A stretch of DNA of 52,516 nt from Segatella maculosa DSM 19339 = JCM 15638 (lineage in GTDB: Bacteria > Bacteroidota > Bacteroidia > Bacteroidales > Bacteroidaceae). The position numbers and the translations under genes were made by a program. Shown in pieces: positions 25,607 to 34,946 of this stretch (position 1 is the stretch's first letter; each line of letters opens with the position of its first letter). The notes under the pieces are model-generated. The model did not search any database. It had not been told where the DNA came from and was given only the letters and a program-made list of their open reading frames with translations. The DNA is taken from NCBI RefSeq assembly GCF_000382385.1, contig NZ_KB908336.1, positions 1 to 52,516 on the forward strand, in the 5' to 3' direction.

Positions 25607-27283
25607 ATGTTAGAGCGATTTTTAACGCAGACGAGCTTTGCTTCGGAGGAAGATTATGCAAAGCATCTACACTTCAAGATACCCGAGAACTTCAACTTCG
25701 CTTACGACGTAATGGACGTGTGGGCCACGGAACGCCCCGACAACCTCGCCCTATTGTGGACCGACGAAAAGGGCGACGAAATCCGCACTACCTATAAGGA
25801 GTTCAAGGAACAGACCGACCGGACGGCGGCCTACTTCATGAGCCTCGGCATCAAGCACGGCGACAAGGTGATGCTAATCTTGAAACGTCACTATCAATGG
25901 TGGCTGTCGGTCATGGCATTGTGTAAGGTCGGAGCCATTGCCATTCCTGCCACCCACATGCTGACGGCCCACGACATTGTCTATCGCAACCGGAGCGCCA
26001 GCGTGAAGGCGATTATCTGCGCCAACGACGAATATATAACTCACCAGATAGCTGCAGCCATGCCCGAGAGTCGCACGGTGAAAGTGTTGGTTGCGGTCAA
26101 CTCGCTTTCCGAATGCGGCAAGCCTGTCCCCGAAGGTTTCCACGACTGGCGCAAAGAATGGGCAGAGGCTCCTGCCTTCGTACGCCCAGAGAACGTGAAC
26201 ACCAATGAAGACACCATGATGATGTATTTCACCAGTGGCACGAGTGGCGAGCCGAAGATGGTGGCCCACGACTTCCTTTATGCCTTGGGACACTTGACCA
26301 CGGGTGTCTATTGGCACAACCTGCACGAGAAGAGCCTGCACCTGACCGTGGCCGACACGGGTTGGGGCAAGGCCGTATGGGGGAAACTCTACGGGCAGTG
26401 GTTTGCCGGTGCAACGGTATTTGTCTACGACCATGAGAAGTTCACGGCCGAGAAAATCATGCGGCAGATGGAGAAATACCGCGTCACCTCCTTCTGTGCA
26501 CCCCCAACCATCTATCGCTTCATGATTCGCGAGGACATCTCCAAATACGATCTGAGTAGCCTTGAATGGTGCACGACGGCGGGAGAAGCCATGAACCCAT
26601 CGGTGGCAGAGACGTTCAAGAAGCTCACGGGCGTTACCATCTACGAGGGCTTCGGACAAACGGAGACCACCATGACGCTGGGAACGTTCCCTTGGGTGAA
26701 GCCGAAACCCGGTTCGATGGGCAAGCCCAACCCGCAATACGACGTACATCTGCTCCGTCCCGACGGCAAAGAGTGTGAAGACGGAGAGAAAGGAGAGATT
26801 TGTATTCGCATCGGCGATGAGAAACCCCTCGGACTGTTCAAAGGCTACTATCGCGATGAGGAAAGAACCAAGGAAGCATGGCACGATGGCGTCTACCACA
26901 CAGGCGACACGGCGTGGCGCGACGAGGACGGTTACTTCTGGTTCGTGGGCCGTACGGACGACGTTATCAAGAGTTCGGGCTACCGCATCGGTCCGTTCGA
27001 AGTCGAGAATGCCTTGATGACCCACCCAGCCGTGGTGGAATGCGCCATCACTGGTGTTCCCGACCCTATCCGCGGAATGATTGTCAAGGCTACAGTGGTC
27101 TTGGCTGCGGAATACAAGGACAAGGCAGGCGACGAACTCGTGAAGGAATTGCAGAACCATGTCAAGCATGAGACGGCCCCTTACAAATATCCACGCGTCA
27201 TAGAGTTCGTGGAAGAACTACCAAAGACCATCTCCGGCAAGATACGCCGTGTGGAAATCAGGGAGAAAGACAACCGTAAATAG
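25607..27283 (+). CDS. AMP-forming acyl-CoA synthetase-like enzyme
   Basis: The 558-residue protein is an ANL-superfamily adenylate-forming ligase. The phosphate-binding motif MMYFTSGTSGEPKM (near residues 205-218), YEGFGQTETT, the hinge region YHTGDTAWRDEDGYFWFVGRTDDVIKSSGYRIG and the catalytic Lys in LPKTISGKIRRVE near the end are all present. It activates a carboxylic acid through an acyl-AMP to its CoA thioester. The overall form resembles the acetyl-/medium-chain acyl-CoA synthetases found with XRE-cupin regulators in Bacteroidales. The substrate is not evident. proB starts 10 bases after its stop. Confidence 0.88.
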   Translation: MLERFLTQTSFASEEDYAKHLHFKIPENFNFAYDVMDVWATERPDNLALLWTDEKGDEIRTTYKEFKEQTDRTAAYFMSLGIKHGDKVMLILKRHYQWWLSVMALCKVGAIAIPATHMLTAHDIVYRNRSASVKAIICANDEYITHQIAAAMPESRTVKVLVAVNSLSECGKPVPEGFHDWRKEWAEAPAFVRPENVNTNEDTMMMYFTSGTSGEPKMVAHDFLYALGHLTTGVYWHNLHEKSLHLTVADTGWGKAVWGKLYGQWFAGATVFVYDHEKFTAEKIMRQMEKYRVTSFCAPPTIYRFMIREDISKYDLSSLEWCTTAGEAMNPSVAETFKKLTGVTIYEGFGQTETTMTLGTFPWVKPKPGSMGKPNPQYDVHLLRPDGKECEDGEKGEICIRIGDEKPLGLFKGYYRDEERTKEAWHDGVYHTGDTAWRDEDGYFWFVGRTDDVIKSSGYRIGPFEVENALMTHPAVVECAITGVPDPIRGMIVKATVVLAAEYKDKAGDELVKELQNHVKHETAPYKYPRVIEFVEELPKTISGKIRRVEIREKDNRK

Positions 27284-27293
27284 CCATAAACTT

Positions 27294-28364
27294 ATGAAAA
27301 GGATTGTGGTGAAAGTGGGCAGCAATGTGCTGACCCGTGAAGACGGTAAGCTCGACGTCACGAGACTATCGGCCATCGTTGACCAAGTGGCATGGCTCAA
27401 GCGAAACGACTATGAGGTTATCCTTGTCTCGTCAGGTGCCATGGCCTGCGGAAGAGGCGAACTGAAACCAGAGTGCAAGCTCGACACCGTGGGCCGTCGG
27501 CAGTTATTCTCGGCTATCGGACAAGTGAAACTCATTGGCTACTACCATAATCTCTTTCAGGAATACGGTTTGCGCATTGGTCAAGTGCTCACCATGAAGG
27601 AGAGTTTCTCCACCCGTGGTGAATACTTGAACCAACGCGCCTGCATGACTGTGATGCTCAAGAACGATGTGATTCCCATCGTCAATGAGAATGATACGGT
27701 CAGCATCACAGAGTTGATGTTCACCGATAACGATGAACTTTCGGGGCTACTCGCCTCAATGATGGACGCCGACACGCTGATTATCCTCAGCAATGTCGAC
27801 GGGATATTCGACGGAGACCCCAAGGTTTCCACCACACGCGTTATTCCATTTGTCAACTGCGACAGCGACCTTAGCGAATACATACAAGACACCAAGAGTG
27901 GCTTCGGGCGCGGCGGAATGATAACGAAGGCTGGAATCGCCCGCAAAGTCGCAGAAGAAGGTATCAAGGTTATCATTGCCAATGGTACAACCGACAATAT
28001 TTTGATTGACCTCGCCCAGCGTCCGCAGGAAACAATCCACACGGAATTCCGCCCCAACAGCACCCCGACTTCACGGGTAAAGAAGTGGATTGCCCACAGC
28101 GAAAGCTTTGCCAAAGGTGTTGTTCATATCAACCAAAAGGCAGAAGAAGCCTTGAAAGGCCCGAAAGCCGTCAGTCTGTTGCTTGTCGGCGTGACAGCCA
28201 TCGAAGGCGAATTCGAGGAAAATGACATCATCAACGTGGTGGGAAACGACAACAAGCTGATTGCCGTGGGTAGGAGCAGTTACGCTTCTTCCAAGGCCAA
28301 ACAACACATCGGGGCGCACGACATGAAGCCCCTTATCCACTACGACTACCTTTATATGGAATGA
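27294..28364 (+). CDS. proB: Glutamate 5-kinase
   Basis: ProB phosphorylates L-glutamate as the first step of proline synthesis. The ATG at 27294 gives 356 residues beginning [12 protein letters not shown]. The amino-acid-kinase domain runs to about residue 255, with [22 protein letters not shown] and [16 protein letters not shown]-terminal PUA domain (about 270-350) is present. An in-frame ATG at 27249 would overlap the synthetase gene and is not used. The stop overlaps the proA start by four bases (ATGA). Confidence 0.95.
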   Translation: MKRIVVKVGSNVLTREDGKLDVTRLSAIVDQVAWLKRNDYEVILVSSGAMACGRGELKPECKLDTVGRRQLFSAIGQVKLIGYYHNLFQEYGLRIGQVLTMKESFSTRGEYLNQRACMTVMLKNDVIPIVNENDTVSITELMFTDNDELSGLLASMMDADTLIILSNVDGIFDGDPKVSTTRVIPFVNCDSDLSEYIQDTKSGFGRGGMITKAGIARKVAEEGIKVIIANGTTDNILIDLAQRPQETIHTEFRPNSTPTSRVKKWIAHSESFAKGVVHINQKAEEALKGPKAVSLLLVGVTAIEGEFEENDIINVVGNDNKLIAVGRSSYASSKAKQHIGAHDMKPLIHYDYLYME

Positions 28365-29614
28365 CTATGATGCTCTCTGAAACTTTCAAACGCGTAAAAG
28401 CAGCAAGTAAATCATTGGCCTTCCTCACCGATGACCGCCGAAACGAAGTGTTGCAGGCTCTTGCCGATGCCATAGAGAGCCACATTGACTGCCTTTTGGC
28501 TGCCAATACCATTGATTTATCCTGCATGGACAAAGCCAACCCCATGTACGATCGACTGCAACTCACGCCACAACGCCTTCACGACATAGCCAATGACATG
28601 CGCCATGTCAGCCAACTTCCTTCACCACTTGGCCGGACGTTGAAGGAAAAAACGCTCGATAACGGACTTCACCTGCGCCGTGTCAGCACGCCTTTCGGTG
28701 TCATCGGCATGATATATGAAGCGCGTCCCAACGTTACCTTTGATGTTTTCTCCCTTTGTTTCAAGAGTGGAAACGCTTGTATATTAAAAGGTGGGAAGGA
28801 TGCTGACGAAAGTAACCGGGCTGGAGTAGCCTTGATACACGATGTTTTGAAAGCACACAACATCAATCCCAGCGTCGTTGAACTCCTTCCTGCAAGCCAT
28901 GAAGCCACGGAAGAGCTTCTTACTGCCGTCGGCTTCGTGGACCTGTGTATTCCACGCGGCAGTAAACGCCTGATAGACTTCGTTCGAAACACGGCTAAAG
29001 TGCCCGTCATAGAGACCGGAGCAGGCGTTGTACATTGCTATTTCGATGAAGCTGGCGACTTGACAATGGGCCGTGACATCATCACAAACGCCAAATGCCG
29101 TCGGTGTAGTGTCTGCAATGCTCTCGACACTCTGCTTGTCCACCGCAACCGCCTACAAGACTTGCCTCAACTATGCAGTCAATTGGCAGAGAAAGGTGTA
29201 AAACTCCATGCTGACAGCGAAGCCTATCATGTCCTCGAAGGCCATTATCCCGCCCAATTACTCGTCTTGGTGACCGCGGATATTTGGCATACCGAATGGC
29301 TCAGCATGCAAATGGGCATCAAAACGGTCGGCAGTATAGACGAAGCACTTGACCATATATCGACCTATGGTAGCGGACATAGTGAGAGTATTGTGACCGA
29401 AGACATTGAAAAGCAACATCAGTTTCAGACGATGGTCGATGCAGCTTGTGTCTATGTGAACGCCCCTACGAGTTTTACCGACGGCGGACAGTTCGGTCTT
29501 GGTGCTGAGATCGGTATCAGTACGCAGAAACTTGGTGCCCGCGGACCAATGGCTTTAGAGGAAATCACCACCTATAAATGGCTGATAGAAGGACGGGGAC
29601 AGGTGAGGAGTTAG
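28361..29614 (+). CDS. proA: Gamma-glutamyl phosphate reductase
   Basis: The 417-residue aldehyde-dehydrogenase-fold enzyme reduces glutamyl phosphate to glutamate semialdehyde. Markers are [35 protein letters not shown] and the active-site Cys in [12 protein letters not shown]. It is translationally coupled to proB through a four-base overlap. The start at 28361 has further ATG codons at residues 3 and 4, any of which could serve. Confidence 0.95.
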   Translation: MTMMLSETFKRVKAASKSLAFLTDDRRNEVLQALADAIESHIDCLLAANTIDLSCMDKANPMYDRLQLTPQRLHDIANDMRHVSQLPSPLGRTLKEKTLDNGLHLRRVSTPFGVIGMIYEARPNVTFDVFSLCFKSGNACILKGGKDADESNRAGVALIHDVLKAHNINPSVVELLPASHEATEELLTAVGFVDLCIPRGSKRLIDFVRNTAKVPVIETGAGVVHCYFDEAGDLTMGRDIITNAKCRRCSVCNALDTLLVHRNRLQDLPQLCSQLAEKGVKLHADSEAYHVLEGHYPAQLLVLVTADIWHTEWLSMQMGIKTVGSIDEALDHISTYGSGHSESIVTEDIEKQHQFQTMVDAACVYVNAPTSFTDGGQFGLGAEIGISTQKLGARGPMALEEITTYKWLIEGRGQVRS

Positions 29615-29770
29615 GGATGTGGAGTATTGAATGAGAAGTTATCATCATATAAAATGATAAATGAATCATGTCAAGTCCGAAGGTTCAACCCTCCACATCA
29701 TAAAAACAACTCCACATTCGCCATTTCCCATTAAAATAATTCCTCATTAAAACAACTCAATATTCACCTT

Positions 29771-30733
29771 ATGAACACATTCTTCAACGTATCTGACTTA
29801 GGTAATCTCACGCAAGCTTTGGCCGAAGCCCGCGAAGTAAAGAACAATCGCTTCGGTTTTCAACCGTTAGGTAAGAACAAAACGCTGTTGATGATATTCT
29901 TCAACAACAGTCTCCGCACGCGTCTGTCCACCCAGAAGGCTGCAATGAATCTTGGAATGAACGTCATTGTGCTCGATGTGAACGCCGGTGCATGGAAACT
30001 TGAGACAGAACGCGGCGTAATCATGGATGGTGACAAGAGTGAACACCTGTTAGAAGCCATTCCGGTGATGGCCAGTTACTGCGATCTCATCGGAATTCGC
30101 AGCTTTGCAGGCCTTGTCGAGCGCGAATTTGACTATGCCGAGACCATTGTCAACCAATTTGTAGCATACAGCGGCCGCCCCGTTTTCGCCATGGAAACGG
30201 CAACCGTGCACCCACTTCAGGCTTTTGCCGACCTTATAACCATTGAAGAACACAAGAAAAGCGAACGTCCCAAGGTGGTATTAACATGGGCACCGCATTG
30301 CCGAGCATTGCCGCAAGCGGTCCCAAACAGCTTTGCCGAGTGGATGAACGCAGCCGATGTAGACTTCGTTATTACCCATCCTAAGGGCTACGAACTTGAC
30401 CCTAAGTTCGCAGGAAACATAAAAGTAGAATACGATCAGCGTAAGGCCTTCGAAGGAGCCGACTTCATCTACGCCAAGAACTGGAGCTGTCCGGGTGTCA
30501 CACGGCCTGCCGATTACGGCAAAATCCTATGTAACGACCCTGCATGGACGATAGACCAAGAACACATGAGTTGGACGAACAACGCCTATTTCATGCATTG
30601 TCTGCCCGTTCGTCGCGGTCTTATCGTGACCGATGACGTTATCGAAAGCCCGCAAAGTCTTGTCATTCCAGAGGCAGCCAACCGGGAAATCAGTGCCGAG
30701 GTGGTTATCAAGCGGATATTAGAGGGGCTGTGA
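29771..30733 (+). CDS. argF': N-succinylornithine-type carbamoyltransferase
   Basis: This 320-residue transcarbamylase has the carbamoyl phosphate loop FFNNSLRTRLSTQKA (SxRTR) and the HCLPVRRG motif near residues 279-285. It closely follows the Bacteroides fragilis enzyme that uses N-succinyl-L-ornithine, including LETERGVIMDGDK. In that enzyme a proline at position 90 sets substrate choice against N-acetylornithine; here the equivalent residue is Ser90 (GDKSEHL). From memory, Ser at this position is also compatible with the succinyl substrate. The product is N-succinylcitrulline. It is the last gene of the arginine/proline block, 156 bases after proA. Confidence 0.9.
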   Translation: MNTFFNVSDLGNLTQALAEAREVKNNRFGFQPLGKNKTLLMIFFNNSLRTRLSTQKAAMNLGMNVIVLDVNAGAWKLETERGVIMDGDKSEHLLEAIPVMASYCDLIGIRSFAGLVEREFDYAETIVNQFVAYSGRPVFAMETATVHPLQAFADLITIEEHKKSERPKVVLTWAPHCRALPQAVPNSFAEWMNAADVDFVITHPKGYELDPKFAGNIKVEYDQRKAFEGADFIYAKNWSCPGVTRPADYGKILCNDPAWTIDQEHMSWTNNAYFMHCLPVRRGLIVTDDVIESPQSLVIPEAANREISAEVVIKRILEGL

Positions 30734-30855
30734 AAACCATTGACCGCCATACCTTCAGGCTTTCCAAAGGTACGTAAAGCGAGGCAAACCCGGCTTCCGA
30801 ACGGTCTCTTACCCATCATGTTTTCTCATTTTCGTATGAAAATATTTAGGATAAC

Positions 30856-30887
30856 ATTGTGTGATTACAGATTTTTATGTACCTTTG
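30856..30887 (+). promoter_or_regulatory. tRNA-Pro promoter
   Basis: ATTG (30856-30859, one change from TTTG) and TACCTTTG (30880-30887) are 20 bases apart, and the tRNA begins 21 bases after the -7 box. Confidence 0.7.
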
Positions 30888-30908
30888 CACCCACAATAAA
30901 AGCTAAAT

Positions 30909-30981
30909 CGGGATGTAGCGCAGTTGGTAGCGCACTACGTTCGGGACGTAGGGGTCGGGCGTTCGAGTCGCCTCATCCCGA
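30909..30981 (+). tRNA. tRNA-Pro (CGG)
   Basis: The acceptor stem is CGGGATG paired with CATCCCG. The anticodon stem CTACG/CGTAG closes a seven-base loop TTCGGGA with anticodon CGG. The T arm GGGCG-TTCGAGT-CGCCT is present, and the discriminator is A at 30981. CCA is not encoded. A terminator follows. Confidence 0.95.
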
Positions 30982-30992
30982 CAAAAGCAAGC

Positions 30993-31022
30993 AAAAGGGG
31001 TTGATTGTCAACCCCTTTTTTG
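30993..31022 (+). terminator. Terminator after tRNA-Pro
   Basis: AAAAGGGGTTGA (30993-31004) and TCAACCCCTTTT (31008-31019) form a perfect 12-bp stem with a three-base loop. A T-run follows. It lies 11 bases after the tRNA. Confidence 0.9.
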
Positions 31023-31080
31023 TTGAAAATAAGTTTTTTTGCTTTGCCACGCTACCCATTCCGACATCAAAACAAAAGAA

Positions 31081-31112
31081 GAGCGGAAGCCCATTACAAA
31101 GGACTTCCGCTC
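31081..31112 (-). terminator. Terminator of tRNA-Asn
   Basis: On the minus strand GAGCGGAAG (complement of 31104-31112) pairs with CTTCCGCTC (complement of 31081-31089). TTCTTTTGTTTTG follows. It lies just past the 3' end of tRNA-Asn. Confidence 0.85.
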
Positions 31113-31116
31113 TATG

Positions 31117-31190
31117 CGCTTCAAGATGGGCTTGAACCAACGACCCCCTGATTAACAGTCAGGTGCTCTAACCAACTGAGCTATTGAAGC
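31117..31190 (-). tRNA. tRNA-Asn (GTT)
   Basis: The acceptor GCTTCAA pairs with TTGAAGC. The anticodon stem CCTGA/TCAGG closes the loop CTGTTAA with anticodon GTT. The discriminator is G, as expected for tRNA-Asn. The length is 74 bases. It is convergent with the tRNA-Pro gene. Confidence 0.95.
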
Positions 31191-31223
31191 ATGAATTGCA
31201 AAATCAATACCGATTTGCGGTTG

Positions 31224-31255
31224 CAAAGGTAAGATAATCTTTTTTAATGGCCAAA
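31224..31255 (-). promoter_or_regulatory. tRNA-Asn promoter
   Basis: On the minus strand TTTG (complement 31252-31255) and TACCTTTG (complement 31224-31231) are 20 bases apart, a full Bacteroidetes promoter 33 bases before the tRNA 5' end. Confidence 0.8.
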
Positions 31256-31335
31256 CTTTTCGACTAAAAAAATCATTGTATCGCTAATTTTAGCTAATTT
31301 GCCTGTCATCGTAATGATTTTACATCTTTATATAT

Positions 31336-31343
31336 TACTTTTG
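31336..31343 (+). promoter_or_regulatory. -7 box of the S41 protease gene, almost no leader
   Basis: TACTTTTG ends eight bases before the ATG at 31352, so the transcript should start within a few bases of the start codon. No good TTTG is seen at the -33 position. Confidence 0.5.
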
Positions 31344-31351
31344 TAGCTATT

Positions 31352-33004
31352 ATGAGAAAGCTAATAGTATTCATTATAGCACTGTTGACCTTGCCGGCAG
31401 CCGCGCAAAATGACACAGACCATAACTTCACGGTGGCCAAAAACCTTGAAGTATTCAATGCCATCTACAAGAATCTCGACCTGCTTTACGTGGATCGGCT
31501 ACCTGCCGACACTGTGATTGGCAACGCTGTTGATGCTATGCTGGAGTCACTTGACCCTTACACGGAGTATTATCCGCAGGCCAAAGGCAAGGATCTCAAG
31601 CTGCTGATGACAGGAAAATACGCAGGTGTAGGGGCATTGATACGCTATAGTCCGAAATACAAGAACACGTTTATCGACGAACCCTACGAAAACATGCCGG
31701 CTGCCAATGCCGGTCTGCGTAAAGGAGACCTGATCCTTGCGATAGATGCCCTTTCAATGGAAGGCAAACCCACGCAGTTTGTCAGCGACCATCTGCGAGG
31801 TGATGCCGGAACAACATTCATGATAAAAATAAAACGGCCGTCAACGGGCAAGATCATGAAGCTCAAAATCACACGAGGTGCCATCAAAATGCCCGCAGTT
31901 CCCTATTACGGACTACTTGGAAACGGCCTCGGCTACATCAATCTCAACCAATTCACGGAGGGAGCCGCCAAGGATTTCCGTCGGGCTTTCGTTGAAATGA
32001 AGAAAGACGGCATGCAAAAACTGGTCATCGACCTACGCAATAACGGAGGAGGATTAGAGAACGAAGCCGTTGATATCGTGAACCTTTTCGTGCCGAAAGA
32101 CTTGATGATTGTGTCAAACCGAGGGAAAGTGAAGCGGCTCGACCGCAACTATAAGACCAATTCTGAACCCATCGACACCGTGATTCCTATCGTTGTGCTG
32201 GTCAACGGCAACACTGCCAGCTCGAGTGAAATCACCGCCGGCGCGCTGCAAGACCTCGATCGGGCCGTCATCATGGGTACACGCACTTACGGGAAAGGGC
32301 TCGTTCAAACCACGGTAGACCTGCCTTACAACGGAAAACTCAAGCTGACAACCCACAAATACTACATCCCGAGCGGGCGTTGCATTCAGGCTGTCAACTA
32401 CAAACACGACCGTGGCGGCTACACCGAGCATGTTCCCGACTCGCTCTCACGCATTTTCCACACCCGAAACGGGCGTGAGGTGCGCGATGGCGGCGGAATC
32501 AAGCCCGATATCGAGGTGAAACCCGACACAGCCTCGAATATTCAGAGCTATCTCATGTCGGTTATCGACTCCACGGAGACCGTTCTTGAATACGTTCTCG
32601 ACTATGTCGCAAAGCATCCCACGATTGTCGGTCCGTCAGAATTCGAACTTAGCGATGCCGACTATGAAGCCTTCAAGCAACATGTGCTCAACAGCGGTTT
32701 CAAATACGACGGCGTGAGCGAGAAAATCTTGAAAGAACTCGTGAAGACGGCTAAGTTCGAAGGCTATTATGATGATGCAAAAGCCGAGTTCGAGGCCATT
32801 GAGAATAAACTGAAACACAATGTTGCCAAAGACCTTGACTACAACCGCGACCGCATCAAACAAGCGTTAGCCGCCGATATCGTGGGCGTCTACTACTATC
32901 AACGCGGAACTATCGCCTATACATTGAAGCACGACAAACAAATGAAAGCGGCCAAGAAACTGTTAGGCAACATGACTGAGTATCGAAAGATACTGAATAA
33001 GTGA
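31352..33004 (+). CDS. S41-family C-terminal processing peptidase
   Basis: The 550-residue protein has a signal peptide (residues 1-19, LLTLPAAAQ), a helical N-terminal region, a PDZ domain (about 85-170, with AGLRKGDLILAID) and the S41 catalytic domain. The nucleophile is probably Ser292 in NGNTASSSEITAGAL, with Lys315 in TYGKGLVQ, and LVIDLRNNGGG lies between. These periplasmic proteases trim or degrade proteins from their C-termini. The C-terminal 120 residues form the helical DUF3340-like region seen in many Bacteroidetes homologues. It is transcribed alone; the next gene is convergent. Confidence 0.92.
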   Translation: MRKLIVFIIALLTLPAAAQNDTDHNFTVAKNLEVFNAIYKNLDLLYVDRLPADTVIGNAVDAMLESLDPYTEYYPQAKGKDLKLLMTGKYAGVGALIRYSPKYKNTFIDEPYENMPAANAGLRKGDLILAIDALSMEGKPTQFVSDHLRGDAGTTFMIKIKRPSTGKIMKLKITRGAIKMPAVPYYGLLGNGLGYINLNQFTEGAAKDFRRAFVEMKKDGMQKLVIDLRNNGGGLENEAVDIVNLFVPKDLMIVSNRGKVKRLDRNYKTNSEPIDTVIPIVVLVNGNTASSSEITAGALQDLDRAVIMGTRTYGKGLVQTTVDLPYNGKLKLTTHKYYIPSGRCIQAVNYKHDRGGYTEHVPDSLSRIFHTRNGREVRDGGGIKPDIEVKPDTASNIQSYLMSVIDSTETVLEYVLDYVAKHPTIVGPSEFELSDADYEAFKQHVLNSGFKYDGVSEKILKELVKTAKFEGYYDDAKAEFEAIENKLKHNVAKDLDYNRDRIKQALAADIVGVYYYQRGTIAYTLKHDKQMKAAKKLLGNMTEYRKILNK

Positions 33005-33010
33005 TTGAGA

Positions 33011-33048
33011 CTTGCTTTCCCGTTGTCACATTTACACTGGAAAGCAAG
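33011..33048. terminator. Shared hairpin between convergent genes
   Basis: CTTGCTTTCC (33011-33020) and GGAAAGCAAG (33039-33048) form a perfect 10-bp stem. It fills the 44-base gap between the S41 protease and the NigD-like gene, so it could act for both. There is no strong T-run. Confidence 0.6.
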
Positions 33049-33717
33049 CTATTTCACGAAATCCTTCTTGACAATCAACCGATAATCACGCACCGTGAGA
33101 CGGATATGACAACCTTTCGGCAACCGCTGAAGGGGCACACTTATATATCCTTTGCTTGAATAATATTCGGGAACGCCACCTTGGTCATGGTAGAGGGTGA
33201 GCCAAAGTTGACGGATATGGCCACCAAGTTCCATGCTGTCAGTGGCAACCACGGCTATGGTCTGTCCCTTTTTCCCATCGTTTTGTCTGGCAGTCTTCAC
33301 CGAAAAGCCAATGTTGAGATAACGCCGATTGCGGCTGATCCATGCACTTTCGAACACAACGGGGTCCGTACGAACCGCCTTGACCTTGCTTTTGGACTGC
33401 CAAGCCACCACGGGAACCTGAAAGAAACGGGAAGCAATCGCCGTATGATGGTCTACTTTGCTGTAATAAAGCAGTCCGCGATAATTCGTATCAGCCTGCG
33501 AAGCCCACGAAACCTTGTATCTGGGAGACAACACCAATGAATCTCTGTTGTCGGTGACGGCATAATCGATTTCATTGGGCGCCTTTGTATGCGCCTCAAC
33601 GAAGTCGGCTCGAAGATAAGAGTAGTCCCCATCGCCACTCTCATAGGTGTCATTGGAGCAACTGCCCGCCAGAAAAGGAACGACGAGCAGTGTAAAAGGC
33701 CATTTATACCGCGCCAT
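33049..33717 (-). CDS. NigD-like lipoprotein
   Basis: The 222-residue protein has a lipoprotein signal peptide with lipobox AGSC (Cys20). Its layout, a first beta domain with YSYLRADFVEAHTKAPNEIDYAVTD-like sequence and a second with LGGHIRQLWLTLYHDQG, matches the NigD-like family named from Prevotella nigrescens. That protein was found beside a bacteriocin gene, but most family members have no known role. It starts three bases after the acyltransferase stop and is the last gene of a leftward group of three. Confidence 0.65.
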   Translation of the reverse strand: MARYKWPFTLLVVPFLAGSCSNDTYESGDGDYSYLRADFVEAHTKAPNEIDYAVTDNRDSLVLSPRYKVSWASQADTNYRGLLYYSKVDHHTAIASRFFQVPVVAWQSKSKVKAVRTDPVVFESAWISRNRRYLNIGFSVKTARQNDGKKGQTIAVVATDSMELGGHIRQLWLTLYHDQGGVPEYYSSKGYISVPLQRLPKGCHIRLTVRDYRLIVKKDFVK

Positions 33718-33720
33718 GTG

Positions 33721-34920
33721 TCATTTCATAAAGGGAAGATAGTTGAGCAACGACTTGAACCTTCCGCCTTCGCCACGTGCCGCCATATAGTTTTTCGCCG
33801 GATAAGCATACTGACTGAGCAGACATACCCGCAGATAACGGTCGTCCTTGTTCTCGATATCAATCTTGGCAAGCTGCCCCATCATGTATTCTTCGAACTG
33901 TTTATGGTCGTTCTCGGTGTAATGTTCGGTGTACATGCGCGTGTCTTGGAGCATATCCAACGCGATATAGTTGCAGGGATAGAGACGATAGTTGCGGTGG
34001 ATCTCGGTGTCGATATGCGCAGCTATCGTGTCAAAGAGCTTGTTTTTGGGTTGTTCTTGGTCTACGGTTTGCAACCAATCATCGATACATGGTGCGCATT
34101 CATAATGGATATGACCCTTGAATCCCTTGATACCTGTGAGCATACTTTCCATGTCGTCTTCGGCCGTTTTCTTCCAAAACGGAACGTCACGACGCAGTTG
34201 ATACTCCCTTGCCTTCAGGTAATCGCAGGGGTCGAACTCGTAAGAAATGGACAAAGGAACGATATGTAACTGGCAAAGACGGTCGATAACAGACCCCTCA
34301 CCGCCCATGGCCATCATCTTGAGAATGGCAGGTTGCGTCAGATCGTTGGAGTTCTTGGCCCGTCCTTGCCGCTGGGCTATCCACACATTCTCGTGCTTCA
34401 CGTTGATAGCGAAGTGGATATACTCCGACATTCGCTTGCTGGCACGCAGCATTTCGACCGAGTGCAGGGCACGTTCCACAGTGAACGACTTGTTAATCCG
34501 CACAAGATCCCTCACCCAAGGCTCGCCAAGCAGGTTGTCACCTATGGCAATTTCGCAAGTCGTATCAAAGCCTACGTCGATGAGAAGCTTGTCGAGAAAG
34601 GCCGAATCAAGCACGATATCGCGATGATTGCTCACGAAAGTGTATCGGTTTTTGATGTTGATATTATAGGCATCCATGTCACATCCCAAGCTCAACTTCA
34701 CGATCAACTGCTGCAAGAAGGGGTAACAGAATGCCTTCTGAAACTCAAGATTCGTCTTACACTCATGCATCTTCTTGGCAATATCGTCGAGCGAAATGTC
34801 GGGATAAAGGTAAGCCAAGACCTTTTGGAATTGAGGTTCGGCCAGCAATCTGTCGTAGACCGCGGGTAACTCCTCGGGCTCAAAGGGCCTGATGCAATCA
34901 AATTCTGACGGGATATTCAT
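33721..34920 (-). CDS. Glycerolipid-type acyltransferase
   Basis: The 399-residue protein is recognised by the acyltransferase block FVSNHRDIVLDSAFL near residue 96, followed by AIGDNLLGEPWVRDLVRINKSF, which resembles blocks II and III of glycerol-phosphate acyltransferases (PlsB/PlsC superfamily). The spacing from His to the later Asp is six positions rather than the usual five, although another Asp lies at plus two. It has no signal peptide. It may acylate glycerol-3-phosphate or a lysolipid. Its position between a GlpR-like regulator and a NigD-like gene, opposite glpABC, supports a glycerophosphate link but does not prove it. Confidence 0.72.
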   Translation of the reverse strand: MNIPSEFDCIRPFEPEELPAVYDRLLAEPQFQKVLAYLYPDISLDDIAKKMHECKTNLEFQKAFCYPFLQQLIVKLSLGCDMDAYNINIKNRYTFVSNHRDIVLDSAFLDKLLIDVGFDTTCEIAIGDNLLGEPWVRDLVRINKSFTVERALHSVEMLRASKRMSEYIHFAINVKHENVWIAQRQGRAKNSNDLTQPAILKMMAMGGEGSVIDRLCQLHIVPLSISYEFDPCDYLKAREYQLRRDVPFWKKTAEDDMESMLTGIKGFKGHIHYECAPCIDDWLQTVDQEQPKNKLFDTIAAHIDTEIHRNYRLYPCNYIALDMLQDTRMYTEHYTENDHKQFEEYMMGQLAKIDIENKDDRYLRVCLLSQYAYPAKNYMAARGEGGRFKSLLNYLPFMK

Positions 34921-34946
34921 AATATATGATTTAGAAATTAAAGCAT

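Noticed and set aside
28071..28340. Minus-strand frames across the amino-acid genes (for example within proB, argD and argG)
   Set aside because: They are shadows of the high-GC coding frames on the plus strand, with no family resemblance.
30740..31135. 131-codon open frame after the carbamoyltransferase gene
   Set aside because: It runs straight through the tRNA-Pro gene and its terminator, so it is not coding.
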